From assembly GCA_003279875.1 (NCBI GenBank), contig QCGN01000004.1, positions 31,022-95,021 of the forward strand: a stretch of 64,000 nt of DNA. Reading direction: 5' to 3'. The notes beneath the pieces were generated by a model. The model did not search any database and had not been told where the DNA came from. It saw nothing but the letters and a program-made list of their open reading frames with translations. Both the position numbers and the translations under genes were made by a program. Below, one piece after another: positions 6,744-16,369 of the stretch. Source of the stretch: Prochlorococcus sp. AG-388-D03 (GTDB lineage Bacteria; Cyanobacteriota; Cyanobacteriia; PCC-6307; Cyanobiaceae). How positions within the stretch are numbered: position 1 is the stretch's first letter; the number at the start of each line of letters is the position of its first letter.

Positions 6744-6939
6744 CGACAACCTAATTTACTTAATCATATCTAACTTATTTGTACTTTGATTGTATCTCCC
6801 TTACCAATAGAAGAAAATTATTTTAATAATAAAAAATTATGCTCTAATTTCTGCTCTAATTGTTTTATATTTAGCGATCTTAAAATTATTTAATTCTTCC
6901 TAAATTCTTGAAAGCTAGTTATAGAAGGGTCTCGAGGGA

Positions 6940-7011
<72 letters not shown>

Positions 7012-7020
7012 TTAAAAAAG

Positions 7021-7102
7021 TGGGCCGGGTTGGATTTGAACCAACGTAGGCAGAGCCAGCGGATTTACAGTCCGCCCCCTTTAACCACTCGGGCACCGAC
7101 CC
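7021..7102 (-). tRNA. trnY-GTA: tRNA-Tyr(GTA)
   Basis: An 82-nt class II tRNA with the long variable arm of bacterial tRNA-Tyr. The acceptor GGGTCGG pairs with CCGGCCC, the anticodon segment is GACTGTAAATC, and the T-arm GGTTCAAATCC is intact. It is upstream of the Thr tRNA on the minus strand and divergent from aroQ. The pair marks the border between the accessory stretch and conserved genes. Confidence 0.95.
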
Positions 7103-7203
7103 CCACTATTTGAACTTATCAGTTAATGGTCACTTTGTGTGAAAATGTTTTGGTTTTTTTGTTTCTTTCTAGATAGCATTTAAAAGAAAAGACTTAATTG
7201 CTG

Positions 7204-7644
7204 ATGAATATTTTATTGATAAATGGGCCAAACCTTAATCTACTGGGGACTAGAGAACCTGAAATATATGGAAATAAAACCTTGAACGATATTGAAAATG
7301 ATTTAACCAAAGTTGCCAAAGAAAGAAGTATTAATCTTGAATGCTTTCAAAGTAACCATGAAGGTGAAATAGTTGATAAAATCCAAAACTCGGTTAAAAG
7401 GATCCAAGGAATACTTATAAATGCTGGAGCTTTCACTCATACTTCAATTTCTATAAGAGATGCTTTAATTGGATCAAAAATTCCATTTGTAGAACTGCAT
7501 ATCTCAAATATATTTAGCAGGGAAGAATTTCGAAAAGAATCTTTTCTTACAGACAAAGCCATAGGAATAATAAGTGGATTTGGTATTACAAGTTATTTTC
7601 TTGCTCTTGAGGGAATTATTGAATTTTTAAATAGTAATAAGTAA
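7204..7644 (+). CDS. aroQ: 3-Dehydroquinate dehydratase, type II
   Basis: Converts 3-dehydroquinate to 3-dehydroshikimate in the shikimate pathway; forms dodecamers. From the ATG at 7204 it has 146 residues, normal for the family; a TTG two codons upstream is possible. [16 protein letters not shown] carries the essential Arg (about 17) and Tyr (about 22). [26 protein letters not shown] and VELHISN complete the active site. Its stop meets the next gene's ATG directly. Confidence 0.95.
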   Translation: MNILLINGPNLNLLGTREPEIYGNKTLNDIENDLTKVAKERSINLECFQSNHEGEIVDKIQNSVKRIQGILINAGAFTHTSISIRDALIGSKIPFVELHISNIFSREEFRKESFLTDKAIGIISGFGITSYFLALEGIIEFLNSNK

Positions 7645-8253
7645 ATGCTAGAAGATTTAAAAAGGCCCTCTTCAAATATTAAATATTTATCCTCATTATC
7701 CTCAGAAAATTGGCTAAAGCTAGCTTTGTCGAATCCAATAGAGATACTTATTGATCATGCTCATTGTGAAAGAAAAGCTGCTGGAGTTGCAATTCAATTA
7801 ATGTTTAGATATCCTTCTGAACCAGATCTGGCAGAAGTTTTGAGTCCTATAGCAAGGGAAGAATTAGAGCACTTTGAAAAAATATTATTTTTATTAAAGG
7901 ACCTTGGTCATTCGCTTAAAACTTTAAAGCCTCCCCCTTATGGAGCCGAATTGGCTAAATGTGTCAGAAAGGAGGAACCTTATAGGATGTTAGACAGTTT
8001 CTTAATAGCAGGACTTATTGAAGCAAGAAGTCATGAAAGATTAAGTTTACTAGCATTGAATTCTGAAAACAAATCTTTCAAGTTACTTTATGAGTCTTTG
8101 CTTGAAAGTGAAGCAAGACATTTTGGAATTTATTGGAAACTAGCACAGACTAAATTCTCTAACGATGAAACTAACAAAAGATTAGAGAAATTATCTAATA
8201 TTGAATCGGAGATCTTATCCCAAACTTTTACTTTGCCAAGAATTCATAGTTAA
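7645..8253 (+). CDS. miaE: tRNA-(ms2io6A)-hydroxylase-like diiron protein
   Basis: A 202-residue ferritin-like helical protein. MiaE uses a diiron centre to hydroxylate the isopentenyl group of ms2i6A37 in tRNA. Candidate iron ligands are the HCERKA segment near residue 40, EELEHFE near residue 74, and EARSHE and ESEARHFGIYW later, with the two-helix-pair spacing of the family. It starts one base after aroQ ends, so translation is probably coupled. Confidence 0.88.
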   Translation: MLEDLKRPSSNIKYLSSLSSENWLKLALSNPIEILIDHAHCERKAAGVAIQLMFRYPSEPDLAEVLSPIAREELEHFEKILFLLKDLGHSLKTLKPPPYGAELAKCVRKEEPYRMLDSFLIAGLIEARSHERLSLLALNSENKSFKLLYESLLESEARHFGIYWKLAQTKFSNDETNKRLEKLSNIESEILSQTFTLPRIHS

Positions 8254-8273
8254 GTAAATTATGTTATTAATTT

Positions 8274-9029
8274 ATGGGAATTAAAAAAAATCTAAAAAAT
8301 TTGCTTGGTTTTAAAAGTGATCTTGCATCATTAACAGTAGTTGGTGTTGGTCCTGGAGATAGTTCTTTACTTACTATTGCTGCAGTCCAAGCCATTAAAA
8401 AAGCGAAACTTATAGTTTTCCCAATTTCAAGTGATGATAAGAAGAGTTCATCTGCCGAAATAGTCAAAAAATATATCAAATTTAAGAGAAAAATACCCAT
8501 TATATTTCCAATGGCAAGGCAAGAATTTGATCCAGATCAAATCTGGTCTAATGCTGTGGATATAATTGTTAAATCTATTAGGAAGCACGAATCTGTTGCT
8601 TTACTTTGCCTTGGAGATCCTTCACTATATGCAAGTTCCTCCAATATTATGAGAATAATAAATAATAATTATCCTGAAATAATAACAAGGATAGTACCAG
8701 GTATATCATCTGTCTCAGCAGCTGCAGCCTTAAGTAATTTTGATTTAGTAAAGAAAGGCGAGACTTTAGTAATAAAAGAATGTCCTTCTTCTAAATCAGA
8801 ATTAACTGCTCTAATAACTCAGACTAAAATAAATAAAACAGTATTAGCAGTAATGAAAGTTGGGAAAAGATGGAGTTCAGTTAAAGAAATTTTAGAAAAA
8901 GAGAAAATCATCAACAAAGCTCTAATCGCTTTAAATGTCGGGATGCCAGATCAAATTATTCAATATGCTTCAAAATATAATGTGGAAACCATGCCTTATT
9001 TTTCTTTGATTTTGATAAGACCTAATTAA
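8274..9029 (+). CDS. cobI: Precorrin-2 C20-methyltransferase
   Basis: A tetrapyrrole methylase of 251 residues that transfers methyl from SAM to C-20 of precorrin-2 in cobalamin synthesis. VVGVGPGDSSLLT near residues 21-33 and LLCLGDPSLYASS are the SAM-binding loops. VPGISSVSAAAA is the other conserved family block. Length fits CobI/CbiL. Its stop overlaps the next ATG by one base. Confidence 0.92.
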   Translation: MGIKKNLKNLLGFKSDLASLTVVGVGPGDSSLLTIAAVQAIKKAKLIVFPISSDDKKSSSAEIVKKYIKFKRKIPIIFPMARQEFDPDQIWSNAVDIIVKSIRKHESVALLCLGDPSLYASSSNIMRIINNNYPEIITRIVPGISSVSAAAALSNFDLVKKGETLVIKECPSSKSELTALITQTKINKTVLAVMKVGKRWSSVKEILEKEKIINKALIALNVGMPDQIIQYASKYNVETMPYFSLILIRPN

Positions 9030-9511
9030 TGAATAAGAATAACTTTCTTAAAAATGAATTTAAATGGCCGATTAGTAGGCAAATATTGTCTTTAATACTT
9101 GAAGATAAAGTAAGTGATATTTTTGTATGTGAATTGGTATGGGAAAGACTTTTTTATATCAATCAATCTTCTATGGATGGATGGATATCAAGTTCCTTAA
9201 CTCCCCCATATTGGTCAGAAAAATTTATAAAAGCTCCTCAAATTATTTCAGAACGTTCAGCTTCAGTTCACTTGACACGATCTATCCCCAAAGATCACAA
9301 ACAAAATTTAAAAAAAATTCTTAATTTTAAAGGGTATGAAATTAAAGAACTTTATCCTAGAAGAACAAGGAGAGCAACTGCTGTGAATTGGTTGATCTAT
9401 TGGGTTATTGACTCGAGTTCTTCTTTAGATGATATTTGTAAGTTACCTAAATTATCCCCCCCACCTCCTAATCCAGCAAAAGGTCATTATGGAGATCCTG
9501 AAATCAAATAA
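9029..9511 (+). CDS. DUF1823 family protein
   Basis: A 160-residue soluble protein of a family limited to cyanobacteria and plastid lineages, judged from its layout: a Trp-rich middle (WERLFY, GWISSSLTPPYWSE), an Arg-rich ELYPRRTRRATAVNWLIYW and a Pro-rich end PPPPNPAKGHYGDPEI. Family function is not known to me. It overlaps cobI by one base and precedes der by 71 bases. Confidence 0.75.
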   Translation: MNKNNFLKNEFKWPISRQILSLILEDKVSDIFVCELVWERLFYINQSSMDGWISSSLTPPYWSEKFIKAPQIISERSASVHLTRSIPKDHKQNLKKILNFKGYEIKELYPRRTRRATAVNWLIYWVIDSSSSLDDICKLPKLSPPPPNPAKGHYGDPEIK

Positions 9512-9582
9512 ATATTCTTGTTTAGAGTAAAAGATCGTATTGAGGGTATAGTTGTAATAGATCTAATTTTCTTGGGGAATAA

Positions 9583-10959
9583 TTGACTCTTCCATCTATA
9601 GCAATAATAGGAAGACCTAATGTTGGGAAGTCTACTTTGGTTAATAGGTTATGCCAAAGTAATGATGCAATTGTGTTCGATAAACCTGGAGTTACCAGAG
9701 ATAGAACTTATCAAAATGCTTGTTGGGGGGGGAGGGAGTTTCAAGTTGTTGATACGGGAGGTCTAGTTTTTGAAGATGATAGCGAATTTCTTCCTGAGAT
9801 TCGTACTCAAGTATTTTTAGCATTAGAAGAGGCTTGTCTTGCTTTATTTGTAGTAGATGGAAATCAAGGAGTCACTGACGGAGATTTATTAATAGCTAAA
9901 TGGTTGAGGAATTCAGCTTGTAAAACAATTGTTGCAGTAAATAAATGCGAATCTATCTCTTTAGGGATTTCTTTGGCCTCTGAATTTTGGAAATTAGGTT
10001 TAGGGGAACCGTATCCTGTATCTGCTATTCATGGTTCAGGAACGGGAGATCTTTTAGACCTTGTTATCGATGGATTACCTGACGATTTTAATGATGAGGA
10101 TAAAGAAGATAAAATAATGATGTCTATTATTGGTAGACCAAATGTTGGTAAATCTAGTTTGCTAAATGCTATCTGCGGAGAAAAAAGAGCAATAGTTAGT
10201 GACATAAGTGGAACAACAACTGATTCAATAGATACTCTTATCAAGAAGGATTCCCATCTTTGGAAAATAGTTGATACTGCGGGAATAAGAAGAAAAAAAA
10301 ATGTAAAATATGGAACTGAATTTTTTGGAATTAATAGAGCTTTTAAATCTATTGATAGAAGTGATGTTTGCGTCTTAGTCATAGATGCTATAGATGGTGT
10401 GACTGATCAAGATCAGAAATTGGCAGGGCGAATAGAAGAGCAAGGTAGAGCATGCGTAATTGTAGTTAACAAATGGGACCTTGTAGAGAAGAATAATTCC
10501 ACAATCTATGAAGTAGAGAAAGAACTAAGATCTAAATTATATTTTTTACATTGGTCAAAAATGATTTTCATATCAGCTTTAACTGGTCAAAGAGTTGAAA
10601 ATATTTTTGAGCATGCTCTAAGTGCTGTAACCCAACATAGAATGAGAGTTACAACTTCAGTGGTTAATGAAGTTCTCAAAGAGGCTCTTGGATGGAAAAG
10701 TCCTCCTACGAAGAGAAGTGGCAAACAGGGAAGAATTTACTATGGTACTCAAGTAAAAAATAAGCCTCCAACCTTTACTCTTTTTGTAAATGACCCCAAA
10801 TTATTTGGAATAACTTATAGAAGATATATTGAGAAACAAATTAGATTAAATCTTGGGTTTGAGGGCTCTCCAATAATTCTACTTTGGAGAGGTAAACAGC
10901 AAAGAGACCTAGAAAAGGAGACATCAAAAAAGAATATTAATATTATTCAAAAAAATTAA
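9583..10959 (+). CDS. der: Ribosome-biogenesis GTPase Der (EngA)
   Basis: A 458-residue double GTPase needed for 50S subunit assembly. The first G domain has GRPNVGKST near residues 10-18, DTGG and an NKCE base-recognition loop where NKxD is usual. The second has GRPNVGKSS near 184-192, DTAG and NKWD. The C-terminal 100 residues form the KH-like RNA-binding domain. The start is TTG. Its stop TAA overlaps the ecfT ATG by one base. Confidence 0.96.
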   Translation: MTLPSIAIIGRPNVGKSTLVNRLCQSNDAIVFDKPGVTRDRTYQNACWGGREFQVVDTGGLVFEDDSEFLPEIRTQVFLALEEACLALFVVDGNQGVTDGDLLIAKWLRNSACKTIVAVNKCESISLGISLASEFWKLGLGEPYPVSAIHGSGTGDLLDLVIDGLPDDFNDEDKEDKIMMSIIGRPNVGKSSLLNAICGEKRAIVSDISGTTTDSIDTLIKKDSHLWKIVDTAGIRRKKNVKYGTEFFGINRAFKSIDRSDVCVLVIDAIDGVTDQDQKLAGRIEEQGRACVIVVNKWDLVEKNNSTIYEVEKELRSKLYFLHWSKMIFISALTGQRVENIFEHALSAVTQHRMRVTTSVVNEVLKEALGWKSPPTKRSGKQGRIYYGTQVKNKPPTFTLFVNDPKLFGITYRRYIEKQIRLNLGFEGSPIILLWRGKQQRDLEKETSKKNINIIQKN

Positions 10960-11873
10960 TGAATATTCTTACTAAATTTTCTATTGGACAATATGTTGAT
11001 GGGAATAAGAGTTGGTTAAGAATTGTCGATAGTAGATTAAAAATAATTGCAGTATTGATGTTTCTAATTACTCCAATCTGGGCAGGTCTATTGTGGCGAT
11101 TAAGTTTAGTTATTTGTTTAATACTTATTACCTTTGTAAGTTGGTTACCCTCAAGAGTTTGGTGGCGATCACTATTATTTCTTTTAGGATTATCATTATT
11201 AATTGGATTCCTATCATTAATAGCCTCTTTTGATATCCAATCTCTTGATGGCCCTATAAGAGATCCGAATGAATTGAATCTAATTTTAGAAAGTCAAGAA
11301 AAATGGAATATTTTAGAAATTCCATCTAAGAAAATAGGATTTATAACTCTTGGTCCCTACAACTTATCAAGAAAAGCTTTTGAATTAGGAATAAAAACTT
11401 CAACTTTAATCTTTACTGTGATTCATAGTGTGAATTTGATGCTCCTAACAACGTTACAAGAGGATATAGTCTGGGCATTAAGTTGGTTTATGAATCCTTT
11501 GAGAAAAGTTGGATTACCTATTGATAAATGGCTTTTTCAATTACTATTGGCTTTGCGCTTTATTCCTTTAGTCCAGGAAGAATTCCAAAATATACTCAAA
11601 TCAGTATCAGTAAGATCAATAAATCTTAGAAGTTTAGGATTTAAGAAATCTATTAATGTTTTATTAACAATGATTGAAAGACTATTTTTAAATATATTCT
11701 TAAGAATCGAACAAGGAGCTGATTCATTACTTTCTAAAAAATTTATCCTTATAAAAACAAATAGATTAAAAACTTTTGATAAAAAAAATTACTCAACTTT
11801 TATTTTTAATTCATTATCGATTTGTTTTATTTGCATAGCAATTTTCCTTAGAAAACAGTATGGTGCATTATAA
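10959..11873 (+). CDS. ecfT: ECF transporter transmembrane protein EcfT/CbiQ family
   Basis: A 304-residue membrane protein with several helices (about residues 27-75 and 140-165, and one at the C-terminus) and the cytoplasmic coupling segment around SVSVRSINLRSLG and RIEQGADSLLSK. EcfT couples ATPases to substrate-binding S proteins for vitamin or metal uptake. No A or S components are next to it, so it probably works with proteins encoded elsewhere. The der-ecfT-pipX order is seen across cyanobacteria. Confidence 0.85.
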   Translation: MNILTKFSIGQYVDGNKSWLRIVDSRLKIIAVLMFLITPIWAGLLWRLSLVICLILITFVSWLPSRVWWRSLLFLLGLSLLIGFLSLIASFDIQSLDGPIRDPNELNLILESQEKWNILEIPSKKIGFITLGPYNLSRKAFELGIKTSTLIFTVIHSVNLMLLTTLQEDIVWALSWFMNPLRKVGLPIDKWLFQLLLALRFIPLVQEEFQNILKSVSVRSINLRSLGFKKSINVLLTMIERLFLNIFLRIEQGADSLLSKKFILIKTNRLKTFDKKNYSTFIFNSLSICFICIAIFLRKQYGAL

Positions 11874-11891
11874 ACATTAAAAAAATTAAGT

Positions 11892-12158
11892 TTGAGTTCA
11901 GAGCGTTATTTAAATCATCCAACATTTGGAATGTTATATCAAGTCTCTCCAGGAAATGAGGGGAAAGATATTTATGCGACTTTATACGCACAAAAAATGT
12001 TTTTTTTAGTCGAAATTAAACAAAGAGAAGTTTTTTTTGAAGTTATACCCTATCTAGATGCTCGAAATCAGTCTGAATTAAACTTGCAAAGAGCTAGAAG
12101 ACAAAGAGCAGAAGATTTTCCAAAATGGGAAAATTTATTTAGACAAACTTTTTTATAA
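11892..12158 (+). CDS. pipX: PII-interacting protein X, NtcA co-activator
   Basis: An 88-residue protein starting at TTG. PipX binds 2-oxoglutarate-loaded NtcA to activate nitrogen genes and is sequestered by PII when 2-oxoglutarate is low. The N-terminal Tudor-like part (LNHPTFGMLYQV, ATLYAQKMFFLV) and Arg-rich C-terminal helices (LQRARRQRAEDFPKWENLF) match the family. Two bases separate it from pipY, the usual pairing. Confidence 0.95.
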   Translation: MSSERYLNHPTFGMLYQVSPGNEGKDIYATLYAQKMFFLVEIKQREVFFEVIPYLDARNQSELNLQRARRQRAEDFPKWENLFRQTFL

Positions 12159-12160
12159 AT

Positions 12161-12799
12161 TTGGAAATTTCAAATTACTTGCAAATAAAAAAGAAATTAC
12201 CACAAAATGTGAATTTACTTGCAGTGAGTAAGGGTTTTAGCAGTCAAGAAATCAAAATTATTAATAATCAAGGACAAAACGATTTTGGTGAAAGTAGATT
12301 TCAAGAAGCTATTAATAAGCAACAGTTATTAAAAGATTTTAAAAATATGAAATGGCACTTCATTGGAAGAGTTCAGAGTAATAAGATACGAAAAATAGTC
12401 CAAAATTTTGAATATATACATTCTGTAGACTCATATGAAAAGTTATCAAAGATTTCTAATGTTTCATTAGAAGAACAAAAAAAACCATTAATAATGTTGC
12501 AAGTCAAATTAAGTGATGATCCAAGTAAAGGAGGTTTTAATTCACAAGTATTGTTAGAAAAATGGGACCAGATTAAAGAATTTAAAAGTATCGAAATCAA
12601 AGGACTTATGACTATAAACCCAAAAGGCTTAAGTTCAAAAGAAAATATAAAACTATTTAAAAAATGCCGTATTCTTGCAGATTCACTAAAACTTCATGAT
12701 TGTTCAATGGGAATGTCAGGGGACTGGGAGGAAGCCGTTGAGGCTGGTTCTACTTGGTTAAGATTAGGATCCATAATCTTTGGAAATAGATCATATTAA
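12161..12799 (+). CDS. pipY: PLP-binding homeostasis protein PipY (YggS family)
   Basis: A 212-residue single-domain PLP barrel without known catalysis; it balances vitamin B6 and amino acid pools and is functionally tied to PipX. LLAVSKG near residue 24 carries the PLP lysine. FGESRFQEA, WHFIGRVQSNK, IHSVDS, GLMTI and MSGDWEEAVEAGSTWLRLG follow in the family's order. The start is TTG two bases after pipX, implying one transcript. Confidence 0.95.
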   Translation: MEISNYLQIKKKLPQNVNLLAVSKGFSSQEIKIINNQGQNDFGESRFQEAINKQQLLKDFKNMKWHFIGRVQSNKIRKIVQNFEYIHSVDSYEKLSKISNVSLEEQKKPLIMLQVKLSDDPSKGGFNSQVLLEKWDQIKEFKSIEIKGLMTINPKGLSSKENIKLFKKCRILADSLKLHDCSMGMSGDWEEAVEAGSTWLRLGSIIFGNRSY

Positions 12800-12955
12800 T
12801 GAGTATTTAATTATATTTTATAAAAATCTTGTTTTTAAACTTGCGATAAACAATAACTAACGTTATTTAAGTATAGGTAGTTTATTCATTAATAAAAGAT
12901 GGATGTATTACTTAAGGTTTTTGCCTTAGTTATCAATTTCAAGAGGATTTAAAAG

Positions 12956-13528
12956 GTGTCACTTATTTCTCGATTAAAGGCAGTTGTTGCAGGGGATGAT
13001 TATTTAGATGATGACTTCGATGAGTTGGATTATGCATCAGAGGATGAATTGAACGGTGTAAATGATTTCAAAGAAAATCGAAAAAATTTAAGTGCCCTTT
13101 CAAATTCAAATCCTTTTGAGTTTATGAATAATAGATCATCAAATGTGGTAGGAATGCCAGGTATCTCTAATTCATCTTCTGAGGTCAGTTTGATGGAACC
13201 AAGAAGTTTTGATGAAATGCCTCAAGCCATTCAGGCATTAAGAGAAAGAAAGACTGTAATTCTAAATTTGACTATGATGGACCCTGATCAAGCACAAAGA
13301 GCTGTTGATTTTGTTGCAGGAGGTACATATGCAATAGATGGTCACCAAGAAAGAGTTGGTGAAAGCATTTTCCTTTTTGCACCTAGTTGTGTTAACGTAA
13401 CCAGCTCTTTCCCAGAAGAAGCTTCTCCTTCTAACGTTTCATCCAAAAAGACGTCACCATACAATCTAGAAAATAATACAACTCCAGAACCAGCTTGGGG
13501 AGAATCTAAATTATCTGCATTTTCTTAA
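12956..13528 (+). CDS. sepF: Cell division protein SepF
   Basis: A 190-residue protein that tethers and aligns FtsZ filaments at the membrane. The N-terminal [13 protein letters not shown] is the amphipathic membrane helix, followed by an acidic linker. The C-terminal DUF552 domain has [26 protein letters not shown] and ESIFLFAPS. The start is GTG with GAGGAT upstream. It opens after a 156-base gap, the longest in this gene string, likely holding a promoter. Confidence 0.93.
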   Translation: MSLISRLKAVVAGDDYLDDDFDELDYASEDELNGVNDFKENRKNLSALSNSNPFEFMNNRSSNVVGMPGISNSSSEVSLMEPRSFDEMPQAIQALRERKTVILNLTMMDPDQAQRAVDFVAGGTYAIDGHQERVGESIFLFAPSCVNVTSSFPEEASPSNVSSKKTSPYNLENNTTPEPAWGESKLSAFS

Positions 13529-13535
13529 TTAATCT

Positions 13536-14342
13536 GTGACTAGTAAAATTGCAGTTATTGGTTTTGGAAATATTGCAAAAGCTATTATCACTCCACTTTT
13601 TGATAAAAAATTACTAAATCCAGAAGATGTTTACTGCTTAGTAAATACAAAAAAAAGTTTAGAAAATATTAGAAAAAACTACAACTATGATATTAATATT
13701 TTTCAAGCAAATTCTAAAGATTCTGAGATTATCTGGGATTGCCAAGTTAAACTTCTCTCTGTAAAGCCTCAACAACTTAAAAATATAATTGAATTAAATA
13801 AAAATAAACAAGATTTATTAGTTTCAATTTTAGCTGGTGTTTCTTTAGAAAATCTAAATAAAAGATTTCCAAACCATAAATGTGTTAGGGCTGTTACTAA
13901 TATCCCTATAACGATTGGTAAAGGTTTAACTGGAATTACCTGGGGAGAAGAAATTACAGAAGATCAGAAGAAATTTATACAAAAATTATTTGAAAACTCT
14001 AGTAAAATTTATGAATTGCCTGAATATTTACTAGATATTTTTTTAGCATTAACATCTTCTGGACCTGCAATAATTGCATTAATCATTGAAGCATTAAGTG
14101 ATGGCGGTTTAAGTGGTGGATTGCAAAAACAACTTTCTGAAGAACTTGTAATAGAGATGATTTTAGGCACTGTTAGTTTAATAAAAGATACTAAATTAAC
14201 AACTGCTGAGCTTAAGAATATGGTAACTTCTCCTGGCGGTACGACAATTTCAGCACTAAGGGTTTTAGAAAATAAGAGTTTAAGATCTGCTTTAATTGAG
14301 GCAGTAGTTTCTGCCAGTAATCGTAGTAAGGAATTTAGTTAA
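13536..14342 (+). CDS. proC: Pyrroline-5-carboxylate reductase
   Basis: The last step of proline synthesis, using NAD(P)H. The 268-residue protein begins with a Rossmann motif (IAVIGFGNIAKAI) and ends with the dimerising helical domain (SSGPAIIALIIEALSDGGL, MVTSPGGTTISALR) that holds the substrate site. The start is GTG seven bases after sepF. It is convergent with the glycosyltransferase gene. Confidence 0.95.
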   Translation: MTSKIAVIGFGNIAKAIITPLFDKKLLNPEDVYCLVNTKKSLENIRKNYNYDINIFQANSKDSEIIWDCQVKLLSVKPQQLKNIIELNKNKQDLLVSILAGVSLENLNKRFPNHKCVRAVTNIPITIGKGLTGITWGEEITEDQKKFIQKLFENSSKIYELPEYLLDIFLALTSSGPAIIALIIEALSDGGLSGGLQKQLSEELVIEMILGTVSLIKDTKLTTAELKNMVTSPGGTTISALRVLENKSLRSALIEAVVSASNRSKEFS

Positions 14343-14347
14343 CTATT

Positions 14348-15505
14348 TTAAATTTTTATAGAATCTAAATAGAGTTTTTCAAGAGCCTCTATATTTTTTT
14401 TGATTGTATATCTTTCAATTACTCTTGCGCGTCCTTTTTTTCCGAGAGCTTTTGTAAATGAAGGATGATCTACCAAAATTGGAATTATAGTTTTTAATTG
14501 TGTTACGACATTTTCAGTAGATATTACAATGCCTGCCCCATTATCTAAAACTTCACCATCAGCCCCCGCATCCGTTGCAACACATGCAGTACCAGTGGCC
14601 ATTGCTTCTAAAAGTGATAAAGATTGACCCTCAACTAAACTAGGTAAGAAAAATACCTCTGCGATTTGCATAATTGCTACTCTTGTTTCTAAATCCATTT
14701 CTGACCCCCACCAAATTAATTTATCTTTTCCTAAGTTAGAAAAACTATTTTCCAGAATTGGTTTCATTGGACCGTCTCCAACAATTACTAGTTTGCAATT
14801 ATTAGTTTTTGTTTGACGCCAAGATTTTAAAAGTGCTTCAATATTCTTTTCATTGGCAATCCTTCCCATATATATAAAGATTCTTCCCTCTCCTAATTTA
14901 CTTTTAACTAAATCATATTTTTTACTATTTGCTGATATGGGTTGCCAAATATTTTCATCAACTCCATTGGGAATAATGATTTGTTTATCTTTACTAACTC
15001 CTAGTTTTTCTAAAAGTGTTTTTTGAGGTTCTGAAAAAACAATTATTTTATGAAACTTAGCGAGAGAGGGTGCATAAAGTTGATAAGTCAGTTGTTGAGT
15101 GCTTGCCGTTAAGTTTCTATTATTTTTATCAAATGCGGGATGAAAGGTTCCTATCAGAGGGAGATCGATTTCTTTACAAAGTTCAGGTAATCTAAAATCT
15201 AAAGGAGATAAAGTTAAACTTGCATGAACTATGTTTGGCTTTAATCTCTCTAATGAAAGTCTTAATTCTTTTTCGGCTCTTGGAGATGGGATAGTATAAA
15301 CTTGAGATTTAATTAAGTAAGGAAGACTCACTTCGGGATCGTTTGCTAAAAATAAGGGTTTAGATTCGTTTACATTAGATGGATTATCAAAATGTATAAA
15401 ACTTACTTTATGGCCTCTAACTTTTAATTGTTCGGTAATTAAATTTCCATAACTTACATTTCCACAAAAGGGAGATTTCTTACCTAACCAAGCAACATGA
15501 ACCAC
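14348..15505 (-). CDS. GT4-family glycosyltransferase
   Basis: A 385-residue GT-B fold enzyme. The N-terminal half binds the acceptor (GTFHPAFDK region). The C-terminal Glycos_transf_1 domain has IYMGRIANEKNIEALL, LVIVGDGPM and the E-x7-E nucleotide-sugar motif in SLVEGQSLSLLEAMATG. The layout resembles the cyanobacterial sulfoquinovosyltransferase SqdX group, but many GT4 enzymes share it, so the acceptor is not assigned. It is a lone gene between proC and recO. Confidence 0.8.
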   Translation of the reverse strand: MVHVAWLGKKSPFCGNVSYGNLITEQLKVRGHKVSFIHFDNPSNVNESKPLFLANDPEVSLPYLIKSQVYTIPSPRAEKELRLSLERLKPNIVHASLTLSPLDFRLPELCKEIDLPLIGTFHPAFDKNNRNLTASTQQLTYQLYAPSLAKFHKIIVFSEPQKTLLEKLGVSKDKQIIIPNGVDENIWQPISANSKKYDLVKSKLGEGRIFIYMGRIANEKNIEALLKSWRQTKTNNCKLVIVGDGPMKPILENSFSNLGKDKLIWWGSEMDLETRVAIMQIAEVFFLPSLVEGQSLSLLEAMATGTACVATDAGADGEVLDNGAGIVISTENVVTQLKTIIPILVDHPSFTKALGKKGRARVIERYTIKKNIEALEKLYLDSIKI

Positions 15506-15589
15506 AACAATTACTTAACTATCTATAAAGTTAACAGTCAAAGTTACAATCCTCGAGATCTTTTAATTAAGTAACAGTTTAAACCTTAA

Positions 15590-16369
15590 TTATATGTAAA
15601 AGTCTCTTAACATTTTTAGTGATGATAATTCTTTTTCTAATTGAGCTGCGATCCAACTTTCAACAATTGATAATATTTTAAGCCAAACTTTTTTAGGTCC
15701 TAATAATTCCCCATTTGATTTGATTGGTAATTCTGCGAAAATAAGTCTTTGTAAAAGAGCAATTTCAGAAGCATTCACTTTTAAAAAACTCTCTATTTCT
15801 TTTATCGTAGAAAATCCCTCATTTGGTAAATAGGAACATTTCCAATCCCAGTTACCTAAGGGCGGAATGATAGGCTCACCAGTTTTGCAGCAAAAATTTA
15901 CAGGGATATTTATCCCTCCAATTGCTAATAAATGAATTAAGGATTGAATACTCATAGAAAGCATTTTGAAGTCCTCTTTACTTTCAAGGTTATATTCATA
16001 AATTCGATCTAAATGAACAAGCACGCTAGATAAGTAATCTTTTTGCTTATCATTGTTTCCTACTAGTAAAAAAGTTAATTCAGTTATTGCTTGCGCTGCT
16101 GCAAGACATTCAATATTTTTCCCCAAGCCATTGTAGCTTTTGAGTATTTTAATCTGCCGAACAGATTTAAGACTTCTTTTCCCAAAAATCTGAAAACTTA
16201 AATATGTTAAAGGAGTAGCAGCTGCAAGACTACTTTTTGGACGTCTAGCTCCTGGAGCTGCAAGTCTAATAATACCTTGTTCATCTGTTAAAACAGTTAT
16301 TAATCTTCCACTTTCCCCAAGTGGAGTAGCTTTAATACATAGACCTTTTATTCTGCTTTCGCCTGACAT
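15590..16369 (-). CDS. recO: DNA repair protein RecO
   Basis: A 259-residue recombination mediator that helps load RecA on gapped DNA with RecR. The N-terminal OB-fold (GLCIKATPLGESGRLITVLT, then IIRLAAPGARRPKS) is followed by a helical domain. Only a CC pair stands where many RecO proteins have a four-cysteine zinc site, so zinc binding is doubtful. It directly follows the deoC-like gene, with ATG adjoining that gene's stop. Confidence 0.92.
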   Translation of the reverse strand: MSGESRIKGLCIKATPLGESGRLITVLTDEQGIIRLAAPGARRPKSSLAAATPLTYLSFQIFGKRSLKSVRQIKILKSYNGLGKNIECLAAAQAITELTFLLVGNNDKQKDYLSSVLVHLDRIYEYNLESKEDFKMLSMSIQSLIHLLAIGGINIPVNFCCKTGEPIIPPLGNWDWKCSYLPNEGFSTIKEIESFLKVNASEIALLQRLIFAELPIKSNGELLGPKKVWLKILSIVESWIAAQLEKELSSLKMLRDFYI

